Below, piece after piece: positions 11,061 through 22,954 of a stretch of DNA of 64,000 nucleotides. The DNA is from Melampsora larici-populina 98AG31 (lineage: Eukaryota; Basidiomycota; Pucciniomycetes; Pucciniales; Melampsoraceae), in NCBI RefSeq assembly GCF_000204055.1, contig NW_006768790.1, positions 637,534-701,533 of the forward strand, read 5' to 3'. The position numbers and the translations under genes were made by a program. The notes beneath the pieces were generated by a model that ran no database searches, was not told the DNA's origin, and was given only the letters and a program-made list of their open reading frames with translations. Positions within the stretch are counted from its first letter, which is position 1; each line of letters begins with the position of its first letter.

Positions 11061-14000
11061 CTAATTCTGTTGCATATCTTGACAGTGTTCGATCATTGAT
11101 GGGAGATTGAAATCGTTGTTTGAAAGTTTTAACGCCGCCCTTGCAGCTTTTGAAAAGCATTGTCGAAACTCCTCACTGACAAGTGATTTGGGAAACCCTG
11201 CAGGCGGCTTACAAGTGCGCTTAGCCTCTGCAGAAATCTCAACGTGGGGCCCGCGGATGAGAGCCTTGATGGCCCTTGTGTGACTGCGCTCATCTTCCCG
11301 GGTATCAATGTGCAGCTTGTCCAGCTCGGAAAAAAGAGTACCCAGAAGGTTGTGTCTCCAAAACAGACGCTTGCGTACCGGCCGGTTGTTCTCATCCATT
11401 TCGTCCTCAGAGTGTACCGTGGGCAGTGATATCAAGTGGCCCAAGTCAGAATATTCAGGCACCTCCTTGTCGAAATAATTGAAAAATGTGTCACGTCGAA
11501 TGGTACAGACCTGAAGGAACCTCAAATGAAGTTTAGAGAATTGGTCCCATCTGGAATAGATGAAAGAGGATACTCACATTATTTCTTGAGTTGCGCTGTG
11601 AAGCCTTTTCCCTTTTCGATTCTGCTGTTCTATTCAGTTTCTCAATGTCGTCATCAGGCTCTTGATCTGATGTATATTGCAGTTTTTTGTTTTCAAACCA
11701 TCTTTCGAGAATCAAATTTTTATTTTGTGCCGTGACTTGATGAGCATTTATGAGATAGTCATCAGCATCACCACACAGATAAGTCTTTTGCCATTCTTGA
11801 AGTATAATCCTTGAAACTGCCTCATTCCATCTTGATTTGAAAGTACTGTTCCAATCAAAGGTTAGTCTAGTGAAGCCAGCGTGGGCCAAGGCCGCCTCAC
11901 AAGAATGAGCTACATCAGAAGAATAACGGCCTCCAGTTTTTTTGTTAGAGACAAGGGACCGGAATTGGACCGGTTTGAGCTTTGATTGGGCCTCTTCGAT
12001 TGCATCCTTTTCGACTAACTCTAAAGTCCGTGGAGTTGCATCAGGATACTTCTTTGTATATCTTGACAGTGCTTTCGATGCGGCCTGATCTGTGATTTGC
12101 CTTGCGTGATGCTTACGTTGTACCCATGTTTCGATCTCTTCCTCCGAAGGAGGCGCAGGGAGAGAAGAGACAAAGGTTATTTTTGCACGGCGAGGCTTAC
12201 GAGTTATGCCTAGGAGTAGTTTGACATAGTCAATAATTGCTACCGATAATTTCTCATGTTGAGATAGGATGGCCGGTTTTGAGGCTTTTTCTCTGCCAAG
12301 TTCACCATGGCGGTCTTTCGTTTTTTTCGCATTGCGGCAACGTCGTTTGTTCTTGTACTTGACATTCTCAGCCAATGAGATTGATTCATCTGACTCGGGA
12401 TCAGAATCAGGATCGGAATCGGGGTCATCAGAATGTGGATTTTCGGGATCAGAATCATTGGTATCACAAGTGTTGGCATTTCTCGTATTGATATCTTGGG
12501 GCGAGTCGTCTGAATTGGCCATAGGAGATAGGGAGCGCTCTCTATGTCTTCCTGTAGCGCGAGAGGTTGAAGGACGGCTTTGTGTGTTTGGTGGTTGTGA
12601 TGATGAAGGTTGATGGTGTGCATTTGAAGTTCCACGTATATGCATTGATCTACTATTGGAGTTCGAGCCATCTGAGTGGGCTATAGGAGATTGGGAGCGT
12701 TCTCTGTGTCTTCCTGCAGCGCGAGAGGTTGAAGGACGGCTTTGTGTGTTTGGTGGATGTGTAGAATAAGGTTGATGGTGTGCATTTGAAGTTCCACGTA
12801 TATGCATTGATCTACTATTGGAGTTCGAGCCATCTGAGTGGGCTATAGGAGATTGGGAGCGTTCTCTGTGTCTTCCTGCAGCGCGAGAGGTTGAAGCACG
12901 TTTTTGTGTGTTCGGTGGATGTGTAGAATAAGATCGTGATGATGAAGGTTGATGGTGTGCATTTGAAGTTCCACGTATATGCATTGATCTACTATTGGAG
13001 TTTGAGCCATCTGAGTGGGCTATAGGAGATTGGGAGCGTTCTATGTGTCTTCCTGTTGTGCGAGAGGTTGAAGGCCGGCTTTGTGTGTTGGGTGGATTTG
13101 TAGGATAAGATTGTGAGGACAGAGGTTGGCAATGCGTGTCTGGAGCTCCAGGTATATGCATGTATCTACTATCCGAGTTTGTTTCATCTGCCGGGGTATT
13201 GCGCAAGGCTGAAGGTCTGGTTCGTGTACTTCCTAGCCGGTGTGTACGGGTAGAATCCTCTTGTGGGTTTCTTGGATCTTCAGGGTATGGGCGCGAGATT
13301 GATCGCCTGAGTTTCGTGTTTGAGGGTCGACGAGTAGAACCAAAAGGTTCATGTAGGTCTGTTGGACCTTCAGGGTATGGGTGCGAGATTGAAGGCCTAA
13401 TTTCCGTGTTTGAGGGTCGCCGAGAAGGAATGAGCGGTTCATGTACGGCTGTTGGATTTCCATGGTTTGGGTGCAAGATGGAAGGCCCAACTGGCATGGT
13501 TGAGGGTCGTCGAGTAGGAACGAAATTGTTTGTTGGGTCTGTTTGATCTGAAGGGTGGGAGTAGGAGGGCAGAGCATTGCTTTCCACATTTCTGGGGCGG
13601 TGTTCCTGCATGTAACTACTCCTAGGACAATCTGTAGACTGGTGCAACTCGTATAGAGAATGATCCAAATTTCCTGGAGCCTCATTAGACCAAGACATCG
13701 GGGAAAAAGATCTCTGCCTAGTTTCCATCAAGTGAGAGGTTGAAGGCGCCATTTGTTGATCACTGGGCAGGGGTGTGTCCGTATCTTGCTGATACTTGTC
13801 AACGGGAGGGGGTGGAATATGGGGGTTCTTGTGGTGCTTTTCGGCGTATTGCAAGGTTGAAAAGCGAGTCTGACGTTGATCGTGGGTTTTCTTTCTATGA
13901 ACATCTCTAGAAAAGAATTGTGTTCTCTGATGTGACGGTGTGGCCGGCTGCATATGGAGTGAAGCCAAAGACTGGCTTTGAGAGCTGTTAGGTTGACGTG

Positions 14001-17000
14001 TATGGCTGAGGGAAGTTGTGCGGGGAGGGGTGCAAATAGACATTCTTGAATCTGCTATTGATGGTGATACTGGGACCCTGTAGTCCGAGTCTTGTTGAGC
14101 TGAGTGGTTGAAGTTCAGAGGACGTTCATCATCCCACGTGACTGTTTTTTTGGGGGTGGAAATCTGAGATTCATGTTGAATGAAACTTCCCAATGTGGTA
14201 TGGAGTCGGTTTGAGTGTACATGTGAGTCAACAAGTGCTCCAGACTGACAAGAAGGAGTTGAGATGTGGCTCGTCTGATTTGGCCTATGGGAATGTGTAG
14301 ACGGCCCCCGCAAAGCAAAAGATTGAAGCTGTGCTTCCCGATGATTGAAATTATTTACAGCAGTACGATTGCGATCATAAGATGGCCGAGTTGGAGTGCG
14401 AAGTTCTTCCTGAGCTTGCTTTCTTGAATCCGTGCAAGAGTTTACTAAAGATCAAAGAGACACATCCGTCAGCCTGCAAACTGGATCAACATACAGGTAA
14501 TCTATATGAAACCAAGTTACTGATAGCTGGGATCGTGTTCCCACGTGGCTTCTTGGAGGTATTTAGATCACATGGATCGTCCTCGCGTGCGTGTTTGCCT
14601 GATGCAATTTGCGCAGGACTCAGATCTCTTCCTCTTCGTCGAGTCCTACGCCAGTCACGAGAGTGTCCAGCATGGTCAAATAAAGAACTTCCTGTATATT
14701 AAAAATCGGATGTTTTTTCAGTTGAACTAAAGATGTGTAAGCTGTTTGTAAAAACACTGAGAGCTTACCTGTCATAACTTGATCCTCTTTGGTGCGAAAT
14801 CTAGAGGTGGGTATTGTAAGTGGTGGTGGTTTGTGTTGAGACTCCACCAAAACTATTTGTTGTGAATAATTTCTTGATGATACATCATCATCATATATAT
14901 AGTTGTGACAATTGTTTGGTGGAGGCGTAGTCTCAGTATTCCTTCCTGGACGAGAGCCTTATTATGTTAGTTAAGAAACACTAATCAGTCTTTGAATGAG
15001 CTGAGATATATGGTATCAAGACGTACCATAGGGGATATTAGATTGTGAGCGGTGGGTGTGACTACTGGGAACATTTTCACCAGAACTTGCAGGTTCATCT
15101 AAAGGTAGTGTGCAAAATAAATAAGCAAGGGGTTCTGAAGCGGAAAGAACAAGCAAATGGTTTTCCTGACATAGAGAATCTGGTGTGATTTTGCGCTGTT
15201 TGCCCTGTGCCTTTATTGATCTATATTGGACAAAACTTGGTTGAGTCTTGCTTGAATTTTCGACGGATGTTTTTGGGAAGGATTCTCGAGAAGCCCCCAT
15301 CCTTTCCAATTGAGAGTCCGCTATAAATCATAGAGAAACACCTTTAGCCTTCAGAACAGAGAACAGCAAAGAAATATTGGATCACGGCGTACTGGCTGAG
15401 ATATTAGGCTGTGTGCGGCTCATGTTACTTCTTTCTGGTACATGTTCACTATCTCGTTGACTTCTTTCCTGCCTTTCTTCATGTGAGTCTTTGTGTCATC
15501 AAATAGAAACTTCATTCAGCATAGAGCAATTCTAAGCGATATTGAATTGAAAAATTGAGACGTACTGGTCAGATTGGGCTGTGATTCGGGTGGTGAGCGG
15601 CGAATGCGGCTACTTGCAGACACACCTTCATCAGCACTTACAGTGTCACCTAAATTTGACGTATGTGATGAATCAGTAAAGAATCCTGATGCAGCAAGAT
15701 CCAGCAGATGAATTTCCTTACGAAGAGAATCTGGTGTGATTTCGCGCTGTTTGCCCTGTGCCTTTATTGATCTATATTGGACAAAACTTGGTTGAGTCTT
15801 GCTTGAATTTTCGACGGATGTTTTTGGGAAGGATTCTCGAGAAGCCCCCATCCTTTCCAATTGAGAGTCCGCTATAAATCATAGAGAAACACCTTTAGCC
15901 TTCAGAACAGAGAACAGCAAAGAAATATTGGATCATGGCGTACTGGCTGAGATATTAGGCTGTGTGCGGCTCGTGTCACTTCTTCCAAATTCGTCTTCAT
16001 TATTCCCTCTAGTTCTCTCGTGCCTTGCTTCATGAGAGTCTTGATGTCACCAGATAGATATCAGTCACCACGGAGAAATTTGAAGAAATCCTGAATTGAC
16101 AAAGTGCGATGTACCATGATGGGTTTGTGAACCAATCACCCCTTGCTCCTCTTCATTGACTTTGGCAAATCCTCCTGAAATATAATGCATGATCAGTCAA
16201 CAACAAATGTGTAATTGATGGTCTGATATAATGAGGTTGTATCTTACTTCCACGTGGCTTCTTAGAGTCATTTGGATCACATATTTCCTCCTCGCGGGCA
16301 TGTTTCCCTGATGCAATCTGAGCGGGACTCAGATCTTCTTTCAAAAAGTTTCGCCTTTTCTTACGCCAGTCGCTAGCGTGTCCACTATAGTCAAATAGAG
16401 ATCTTCCTGTTCATTCAAAATTGAAAGTTTGGTTGGCTTGACTGAGACAGTTTCAAGTGGCCTCAGGATGTGCAAGCTGTTCATAAAGAAAAGTGTGAAA
16501 CGTACCTGGTATAGCTTCATCCTCTTTTGTGCGAAGGCTTGAGCTTAGTACTGTAGGTGGTTGCTGTTGAGGGACTGTAGGTGATCGATGTTGAAAATTT
16601 CCTAAAAAGAATCATTGAGAGAACTGATCCATTACGTATCAGAAGACTATCTCAATCATATACTCACAATGAGTATGATGCTTCGTGGGATTATTCTCTG
16701 GAGGTCTTTCCTGCGTTGGTGCACCAGAGTCTTATTGTTATCAGAAGAAAGGATAGTCAGTATGTAACAAATTAGAGGTCGAATTAGTATTAAATTGTCA
16801 AATCAAGGCGTACTACTACTGGATGAGATAATGGGCCGTGGTTGAATGGTATTTGCCTCATCTTCATCATCACTCGTAGAATCTCCTGGAAACAAAATTT
16901 ATAGGCAATGTGAGCAATGTATATTCCAAAAACAAGTACACAAAGCAAGCTGTTCATAAGAAAAAGGGTGAAATCTTACCCGGTATAGGTTGATCATCTC

Positions 17001-19640
17001 TGGCACCAAGATTTGAGGTATGTGCTGTAGGTGGTCCACATCGAGGTACGTGAGATGATTCATACTGAGGTGCTGTAGGTGATTGACGTTGAAAATCGCC
17101 TGAAAAGCATTGTTGAGAAAAAAGTTCTATTACAGGTCAGAAGACTATCTCAATCAGATACTCACAATGAGGACTACAATTGGCAGGATCATTCTCTTGA
17201 GTTATTTCCTGCCTTGGTGCGCCGGAGTCTAATTGTTATCAGAAGACAAGATAGTTAGTATGTAACATATTGAAGGTCAAAGTAGTGGTAAATTTTTCGA
17301 TTGAGGCGTACCAGATGAGAGATTGGGCCGTGGGTGAATGATGTTTGAATCGTCTTCATCATCACTCAGAAAATCTCCTAAAAATACCATTTATAGTCCA
17401 TGTAAGCAATGTCCATTCCAAAGTGAGTACACAAAGAATGTGTAATTGATGATCTGATATAACAAGGGTGTATCTTACTCCCACGTGGCTTCTTAGAGGC
17501 GTTTGGATCAAATGTTTCCTCCTCGCGGGCGTGTTTCCCTGAAGCAATCTGCGCAGGACTGAGGTCTGCTGTTAAATGGTTTCTTCTTTTCTTACGCCAG
17601 TCGCTAGCATGTCCACCATAGTCAAATAATGATCTTCCTGTGTATTTAAAATTGAAAGATTGGTTGGCTTGACTCAGGCAGTTTCAAGTGTCCTCATGGT
17701 GTGAAAGCTGTGCATAAAGAAAAGGGTGACACTGTACCTGGTATAGCTTGATCCTCTTTGGTGCGAAGGCTTGAGCTAGGTACTGTAGGTAGTTGCTGAT
17801 GAGGTACTGTAGGTGGGACTTGTTGAGAGCATTGAGGTGCTTTATGTGGTACATCTTGAGACCCGCCTAGAAATATTTGTTGAGAAAACTGATCTGTTCC
17901 AATTCAAAAGGCTATCTTAATGAGATACTCACGTTGAGAATTGTAATTCACGGGATCATCCTTTTGAGGCGTTTCCCGCCTTGATGTACGAGAGTCTTAG
18001 TGTTGTCAGAAAAAACATTCAGCTTTCAACGTAGGCATAGTCTAAGAAATCTCAGATTGATAAATTGAGGCCTACCAAATGAAACTTTGGGCCACGAGCC
18101 GATCACGTCTGGCCCATCTTCATCGTCACTTGTACACTCTCCTGAATGCAAAATATACAGTCAATATAACCAATTTATCTTTCAAAAACAAGTAAGAGAA
18201 CAATGCGTACTTATAGGTGACATTTTGCCAAGAGGTGGTATGACACTTCCACGCCGCTTCTTCGAGGTGTTTAGATCCCACATTTCATCTTCGTGTGCGT
18301 GTTTTCCTGATGCAATCTGCGCAGGACTGAGGTCTGCTTCCAAATTGTTTCTTTGTTTCTTACGCCAGTCGCTAGTGTGTCCACTATAGTCAAAGAAAGA
18401 TCTTTCTGCTTCTCGGAAAATGAAAGTTGATCAGCTTTACCCAAAAAGTTTCAAGTCGCCTCAAGATGTGCAAGCTGCTCATAAAAAAAGGGTGAAATCT
18501 TACGCGGTATAGCTTGATCATCTCTGGTTCCAAGGTTCGAGCTATGTTTTGTAGGTGGTCCATGTTGAGACTCGCCTGAAGACACTTGTTAATTTCCAGA
18601 CCTGATACATGGCAAATCAGAACGCTAGCTCCTCGTTAAACTCACCATGAGACTTGGCATTATCATACAAGGTCTGGCTTCCTGATTTTGCCAGGCCTGT
18701 CTGTGATTTCCTTCCCACTTCATCAAACAAAAGTCGAGCTGTAAATTATGGAAGGATTAGAAGAAGCTGGGATGCACTAGTTCTCAGCTGTAGGCTCACC
18801 TGCTGCTATTTTGCGCTTGAACCCGTTCATTGTAGCAGACATCATCCCGCTATCACTCTTATTTTCATTACTCTCGGGCGCATTGCTTTGACTTTTGCCT
18901 TTGTATTCTGTTTCGTCGAATATAGATGGAACTGATAATATATCGGTAGATATAATGACAATACAAACAGTCAAATTTGTGTTGAATAAAAGCAACTGCA
19001 CAAGCTCAAATGCAGTCAAAATGTAAGAAAAGACGAACCTTCTATGGCTCGAGCTACCAAACAGTGGCTACCATCAGGGCTGTTGCTACGTTCCGAGTGT
19101 GCTAGGACAGTTTCCGTGTCACTGGCTGCAGTTTCTCACATATTAGTGTAATTCCTTTCCAAAAACAAAAAGGTAGACTTGAGAAAAAGCCCCATGACTT
19201 AACTGCTATGACAATCTTCAGTTCGATCAATTTTGTTGAAAGCGTCTCTTGATGTATGACATCCCGTTTCTGCCACACCATCTTCATCTTGGTGGTGCAA
19301 ATCATTCGATACACCAGGTGCATGTCCAAGATCACCAAAGCTTTTTTCGAGTCGACTATCTCTACTGTAATGGTCGTCATTGTGGGTCCGGCCCACGTCT
19401 GATGGGGAGAATAGCATTAGTGTCTTATGTTACAAGGAATGTGATTCAACGGAAAACGTGCCTTTTTGTTCCTATCCAGCGGAAGACAAACTATTTTCAT
19501 GGCTGTGAGCACCTGGGGAAGCAGTTCCAAGTCAATGAGTGACAAATTGGACGCTAGCAATAAGAGAGACAAACTCACTACTCAATGCATCTTGATATTG
19601 GATACTTGAATCAGAGCTGGCGTAGCAAGAAGGAGACATA
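11061..19640 (-). CDS. Exon-cassette gene of unknown function (transposon accessory gene)
   Basis: The likely start is MSPSCYASSDSSIQYQDALS at 19640, followed by a GTGAGT donor. About 20 or more short exons with good GT-AG borders run to a large exon (14313-11579, about 900 aa) and a last exon (about 11507-11061). Many middle exons are variants of a few cassettes. One reads GRSLFDYSGHASDWRKK followed by DLSPAQIASGKHAREEE (near 14.6, 16.3, 17.6 and 18.3 kb). Another has the form GESQH-PPT then LGTRDDQAIP. A third has the form GD then SDDEDE. The large exon is Ser/Pro/Arg-rich and disordered, with a four-copy tandem repeat and an acidic DPDSDPDSDPES stretch. The C-terminus is folded-looking: LFWRHNLLGTLFSELDKL after an acidic HSEDEMDENN. 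I recognise no family; a transposition accessory or regulatory role is a guess. The full exon chain is not proven. Confidence 0.6.
12531..13220 (-). repeat. Four-copy in-frame tandem repeat, 162-177 bp
   Basis: Units start near 12531, 12693, 12855 and 13032 (spacings 162, 162 and 177 bp) and keep the reading frame. Each encodes a unit containing ERSQSPIAHSDGSNSNSRS, MHIRGTSNAHHQP and an STSRAAGRH-type segment. Two inner units are almost identical, which points to recent copy-number change. Confidence 0.9.
14314..19579 (-). other. Cassette-exon array of the accessory gene
   Basis: In this part of the gene, short exons of 60-200 bp alternate with short introns. The block that begins CCACGTGGCTTCTT on the plus strand recurs at 14541, 16250 and 17481, and in a diverged form at 18249. 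Neighbouring exon types recur in the same order, so several-exon blocks have been duplicated as units. The spacing between 16250 and 17481 is 1,231 bp. Confidence 0.75.
15173..15986 (-). repeat. Recent 263-bp direct duplication
   Basis: Segments 15173-15435 and 15724-15986 match with only a handful of differences at an offset of 551 bp. The copied part includes an exon encoding MERMGASRESFPKTSVEN and PSFVQYRSIKAQGKQR plus flanking intron. The stretch between the copies and the following exons have diverged more. Confidence 0.9.
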
Positions 19641-20058
19641 CTGTGTGATTGAGTTAAATTTATAGATCTAGAAAGTTCAGAGTTGATTATTTATGAATCG
19701 ATGAAATTCAGTGTTTGAATTGAAGTTGAGAATTCGCTAGATAGGTTGAGGAGTGAGAGATCGTGAATTCAAGATAATAGGTTATGTATGAGGGAGTTTG
19801 GGGAGCCAAGGGTGTTACTTCGAAATCAGCAAACACAAAGGGTTGGAGGACAACAAAGAAAAAGCTACATATAACAAGATCATTCCTTTATGAGCGTCCA
19901 GTATTTTTCATTTGATAACAAGGCTTGTATACTCAAAATATTCCGCTATCTGTCACCCCACATCAATCCCAAATTCAGACACCAACTCGTTCACCCTCGT
20001 TGCACAAGGTTGGATATAAGCTGATCCTACGGTTGAGAAGTGATGACATCTTATTCAG

Positions 20059-21271
20059 GTGAAGCATGAACACCTAAGCTTTACGAGAGATGTATGTAAC
20101 TTACACTCTGGTATCTTCATTTCAGGATCCCAACCTCAACTCCCGGAGAACTCAAAATTGTTAAAGAACGGTCAAATTGCCAAATCTGTCAGAGCTCAAA
20201 ATCGAGCCGTGGCCAGATGGTTACCACCTCACCACACGGCATATTGCCAGGCTATTTCGGAATTCACTCGCTACTTACTTGATATGCCAGATTTATCTCT
20301 ACCTCCACCTCCACCAACCGATTCAGAGCTGGCTGCCCTTCCTACGCTTTCAGAAGCAGCTATCTTGGGCCACACAGCCGTGTTTTCCATTGGATCCGAT
20401 CCCATTCGCATCCACGATAGCACTCAGAAACTACAAGATCGACGGAAGGTCTCCTGGGTTACTCACAGACATGTCTTTCTTCTTGATCTGGGCCAATCCG
20501 GGGTACCACGGGCTACATTTGAGTGGATCACTTCGAGGGACTCGCAATGGGACAACACCATGCTAGTATTTCTTGTCAAACATATCAAGTGGGCAGATGA
20601 GCACGATGCATTTTCACGCTATTCGATAAACCGAGATCACACTAGCGATGAAATCTTGTGGGGAGTTTTGGAGAGATGGTTACGTGGGCGTGCAGAAGAT
20701 CGAGCAAAGAGAATGCGTAACCCCGATTTTTACGTGAAGAAACTGAAGAATTCGCGAAGAAAAAGTGTACGTACATGTTTGGCCTCTCATTGGTTTGGTT
20801 TTAAATCATTGAAGCGCCAGTCTTATAATACCTGCACTTTGTGTTTAGCTCTTTGAATACCGCAAGAAGACAATTAAAACTTATCTAGGGCCTGATGCAC
20901 TAAAATACATTCCCAGTGTAGATTGCTGTTCAGATACTGAGGATGACGGGGGTAATTTGTTTGCTGTGGGATCCCTTTGGCGGGAAGACATTTATGTAGA
21001 ATGGCTTCATGCAGTTGATGAATTGTCAATCAAGGATGTACGGGAAAACGAAGGTCCAAGATGGGCGGCTCAGCGATTGGACGCTCGACGAAAACCTTCA
21101 AGACGGGTGGATCCACTTGCTCCTGTTGCTCCCAGCTTGCCAGCACAATGCTACCAAAGGCGATTGGAATCAAGTATTCCTTTCACTGAAAGATATCTCC
21201 TCGCCAATAAAGACTCTCGCATTGAAAGCCTTGAATCGCTTCTGTCAAGAACACTTCGATTGCTGAGATGA
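20059..21271 (+). CDS. Unknown protein with a C-terminal acidic/WR module
   Basis: A long first exon (to about 20770, donor GTACGT) joins phase 0 to an exon beginning LFEYRKKTIKTYLGPD at about 20853 and ending at 21271. The protein is about 370 aa. Its C-terminal part runs IPSVDCCSDTEDDGG, then LWREDIYVEWLHAVDEL, then a proline-rich basic tail. The same order (LF-Y, acidic SxDE stretch, WR, then L-x6-DEL/DKL) is seen at the C-terminus of the 11061-19640 gene, so the two may be distant relatives. It is divergently placed, 0.4 kb from the start of that gene, so they may share a promoter region (19641-20058). The start codon is uncertain; a short upstream exon is possible. Confidence 0.6.
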
Positions 21272-22418
21272 AATAGTTTGTTGGTTTCCAAACTGTATGC
21301 GATCAATAGTTTTATTTGGGCCTCTCATCATGTATATATTGTATATAATGTTTCTTCTTTTTAGAGATAGTTGAGTGTCATACCAGTACAAGTGTTTTCA
21401 TTTGATTTATACCCATGTGACGAGTGGGATGATCTATATCTTGAAGGCCTGTCCATATTGATCTTCTCCTAAACCATTATAGAACTCAAACAAAAAACTC
21501 TCAAAATCTCAAGCTTATAAAGCTGGAAAAATTACACTTAGAACTAGCTGCAACAAATTGATATTAGCAGCTGAGCCCAACTACTGATTCCAAAATAAGA
21601 GGAACACATTGAGATCAATCTAGTGATTGTCTTGGAGATGTGAATTCTTGCTGAAAATATTTCTAGGGTAAGATTCTCTCTCACAAAAAGGAGGCAATAA
21701 TTATTCTGAGAAGTTTGCCATACTAATTGTTTTTTTTGGTTTCACAGGATAGCAATGAAGGCTTTTTTTCAATTTCTCACTATGAGTAGAAAACTTTTCC
21801 TACATTCATGAACCTCATGAATGATGAAATCAGCTTATTTTATCTTTAACCACTACAGAACCTTTCTTTTTGCTTTTGTTTTTAAATTGCTAAAAATCTT
21901 TTTTGAAAAAGTCATTGATGACATAACTATTTTTTCATTTGTATCCAAATACTTATTTTTGATTGAGTCTTGACATTAGTTTGAATTTGTGGAAAGAGAG
22001 TGGGGAGATACTCATGAATTACGTAAATATTCTATAACGCCTTTTGAGCGGCAAATAGTGTCGAGCAGTGGCAGACACAACTTGCCTTTGTCTGATTATA
22101 ATGCTTAAATTAACCAAAGCATGTTGATTATAATCTTGGTTGCAACAAATCGCCCTTTTGTTGATTTGCAGCAACATCCTGCCGTACCTTTTTCATTTTT
22201 TCACCTGATCTGGTTGTGAGCTCGGTCAACTTCTAATTAAATTATGAGTTGTATCTAATTGGAACTGGTTATACCCGGCCTCGGGAATGGCTGGTCACTG
22301 TTGTGATCTCCAAATTGGAGGGTTGCATCAAAGATTGATCAAGTGAATGATCATGTGCACCAACCCTCAGATCTCGTGTATTGATGAGCTCAACTTTTAG
22401 TTGAAATATTAAATAGTA
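21272..22418. other. AT-rich spacer without a gene
   Basis: No coding signal or clear repeat was found. A few short self-complementary words (GATTATAATC near 22094 and 22127) are present. Confidence 0.5.
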
Positions 22419-22729
22419 AGTTCAACATTTCGTGAAATGTTGAACTCCTAATTATAATCAAAAAAGATCCAAGTCAAAAAGGTGAGAAAAGATTGTGATT
22501 CAGATCACAATGTACTACAATTTCAAAGCACAAAAATCGATGAGCAATCAAAATGTGAGCATACGAGATAATTAGGAAGCCACACATGAAATGTGAGTTC
22601 AACATTTCATGAAATGTTGAGCTCAGTTCAACATTCATTTCAACATTGATCATCAGTTCAACATTTCATGAAATGTTGAACTCATTTCAACATTGATCAT
22701 CAGTTCAACATTTCATGAAATGTTGAACT
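22419..22729. repeat. Cluster of four 28-bp palindromes, left of the duplicated gene
   Basis: Near-perfect palindromes built on AGTTCAACATTT-(CATG)-AAATGTTGAACT lie at 22419-22446, 22596-22623, 22655-22682 and 22702-22729. The linkers (TTTCAACATTGATCATC) repeat as well. Three more copies lie on the other side of the 22955-27173 gene. Confidence 0.9.
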
Positions 22730-22954
22730 CAGTTCAATGGTCAACGCCAGAAAAGTGCTTAATTATGGCATCACAAATGTATTATGACCAAGAGCACGGT
22801 GAGGCTTTTCATACAGAGGTAGGGCACATGAGACACGGGGGCTAGGCTGCCTTGATATGGGGTATGTAATTTTCCCTGGATCATTGTCTTATCAGTGTTT
22901 ACAAACAACGTATTTGAAGGAAAAATTACAACACAGTGAAGTCATGATCATCAA

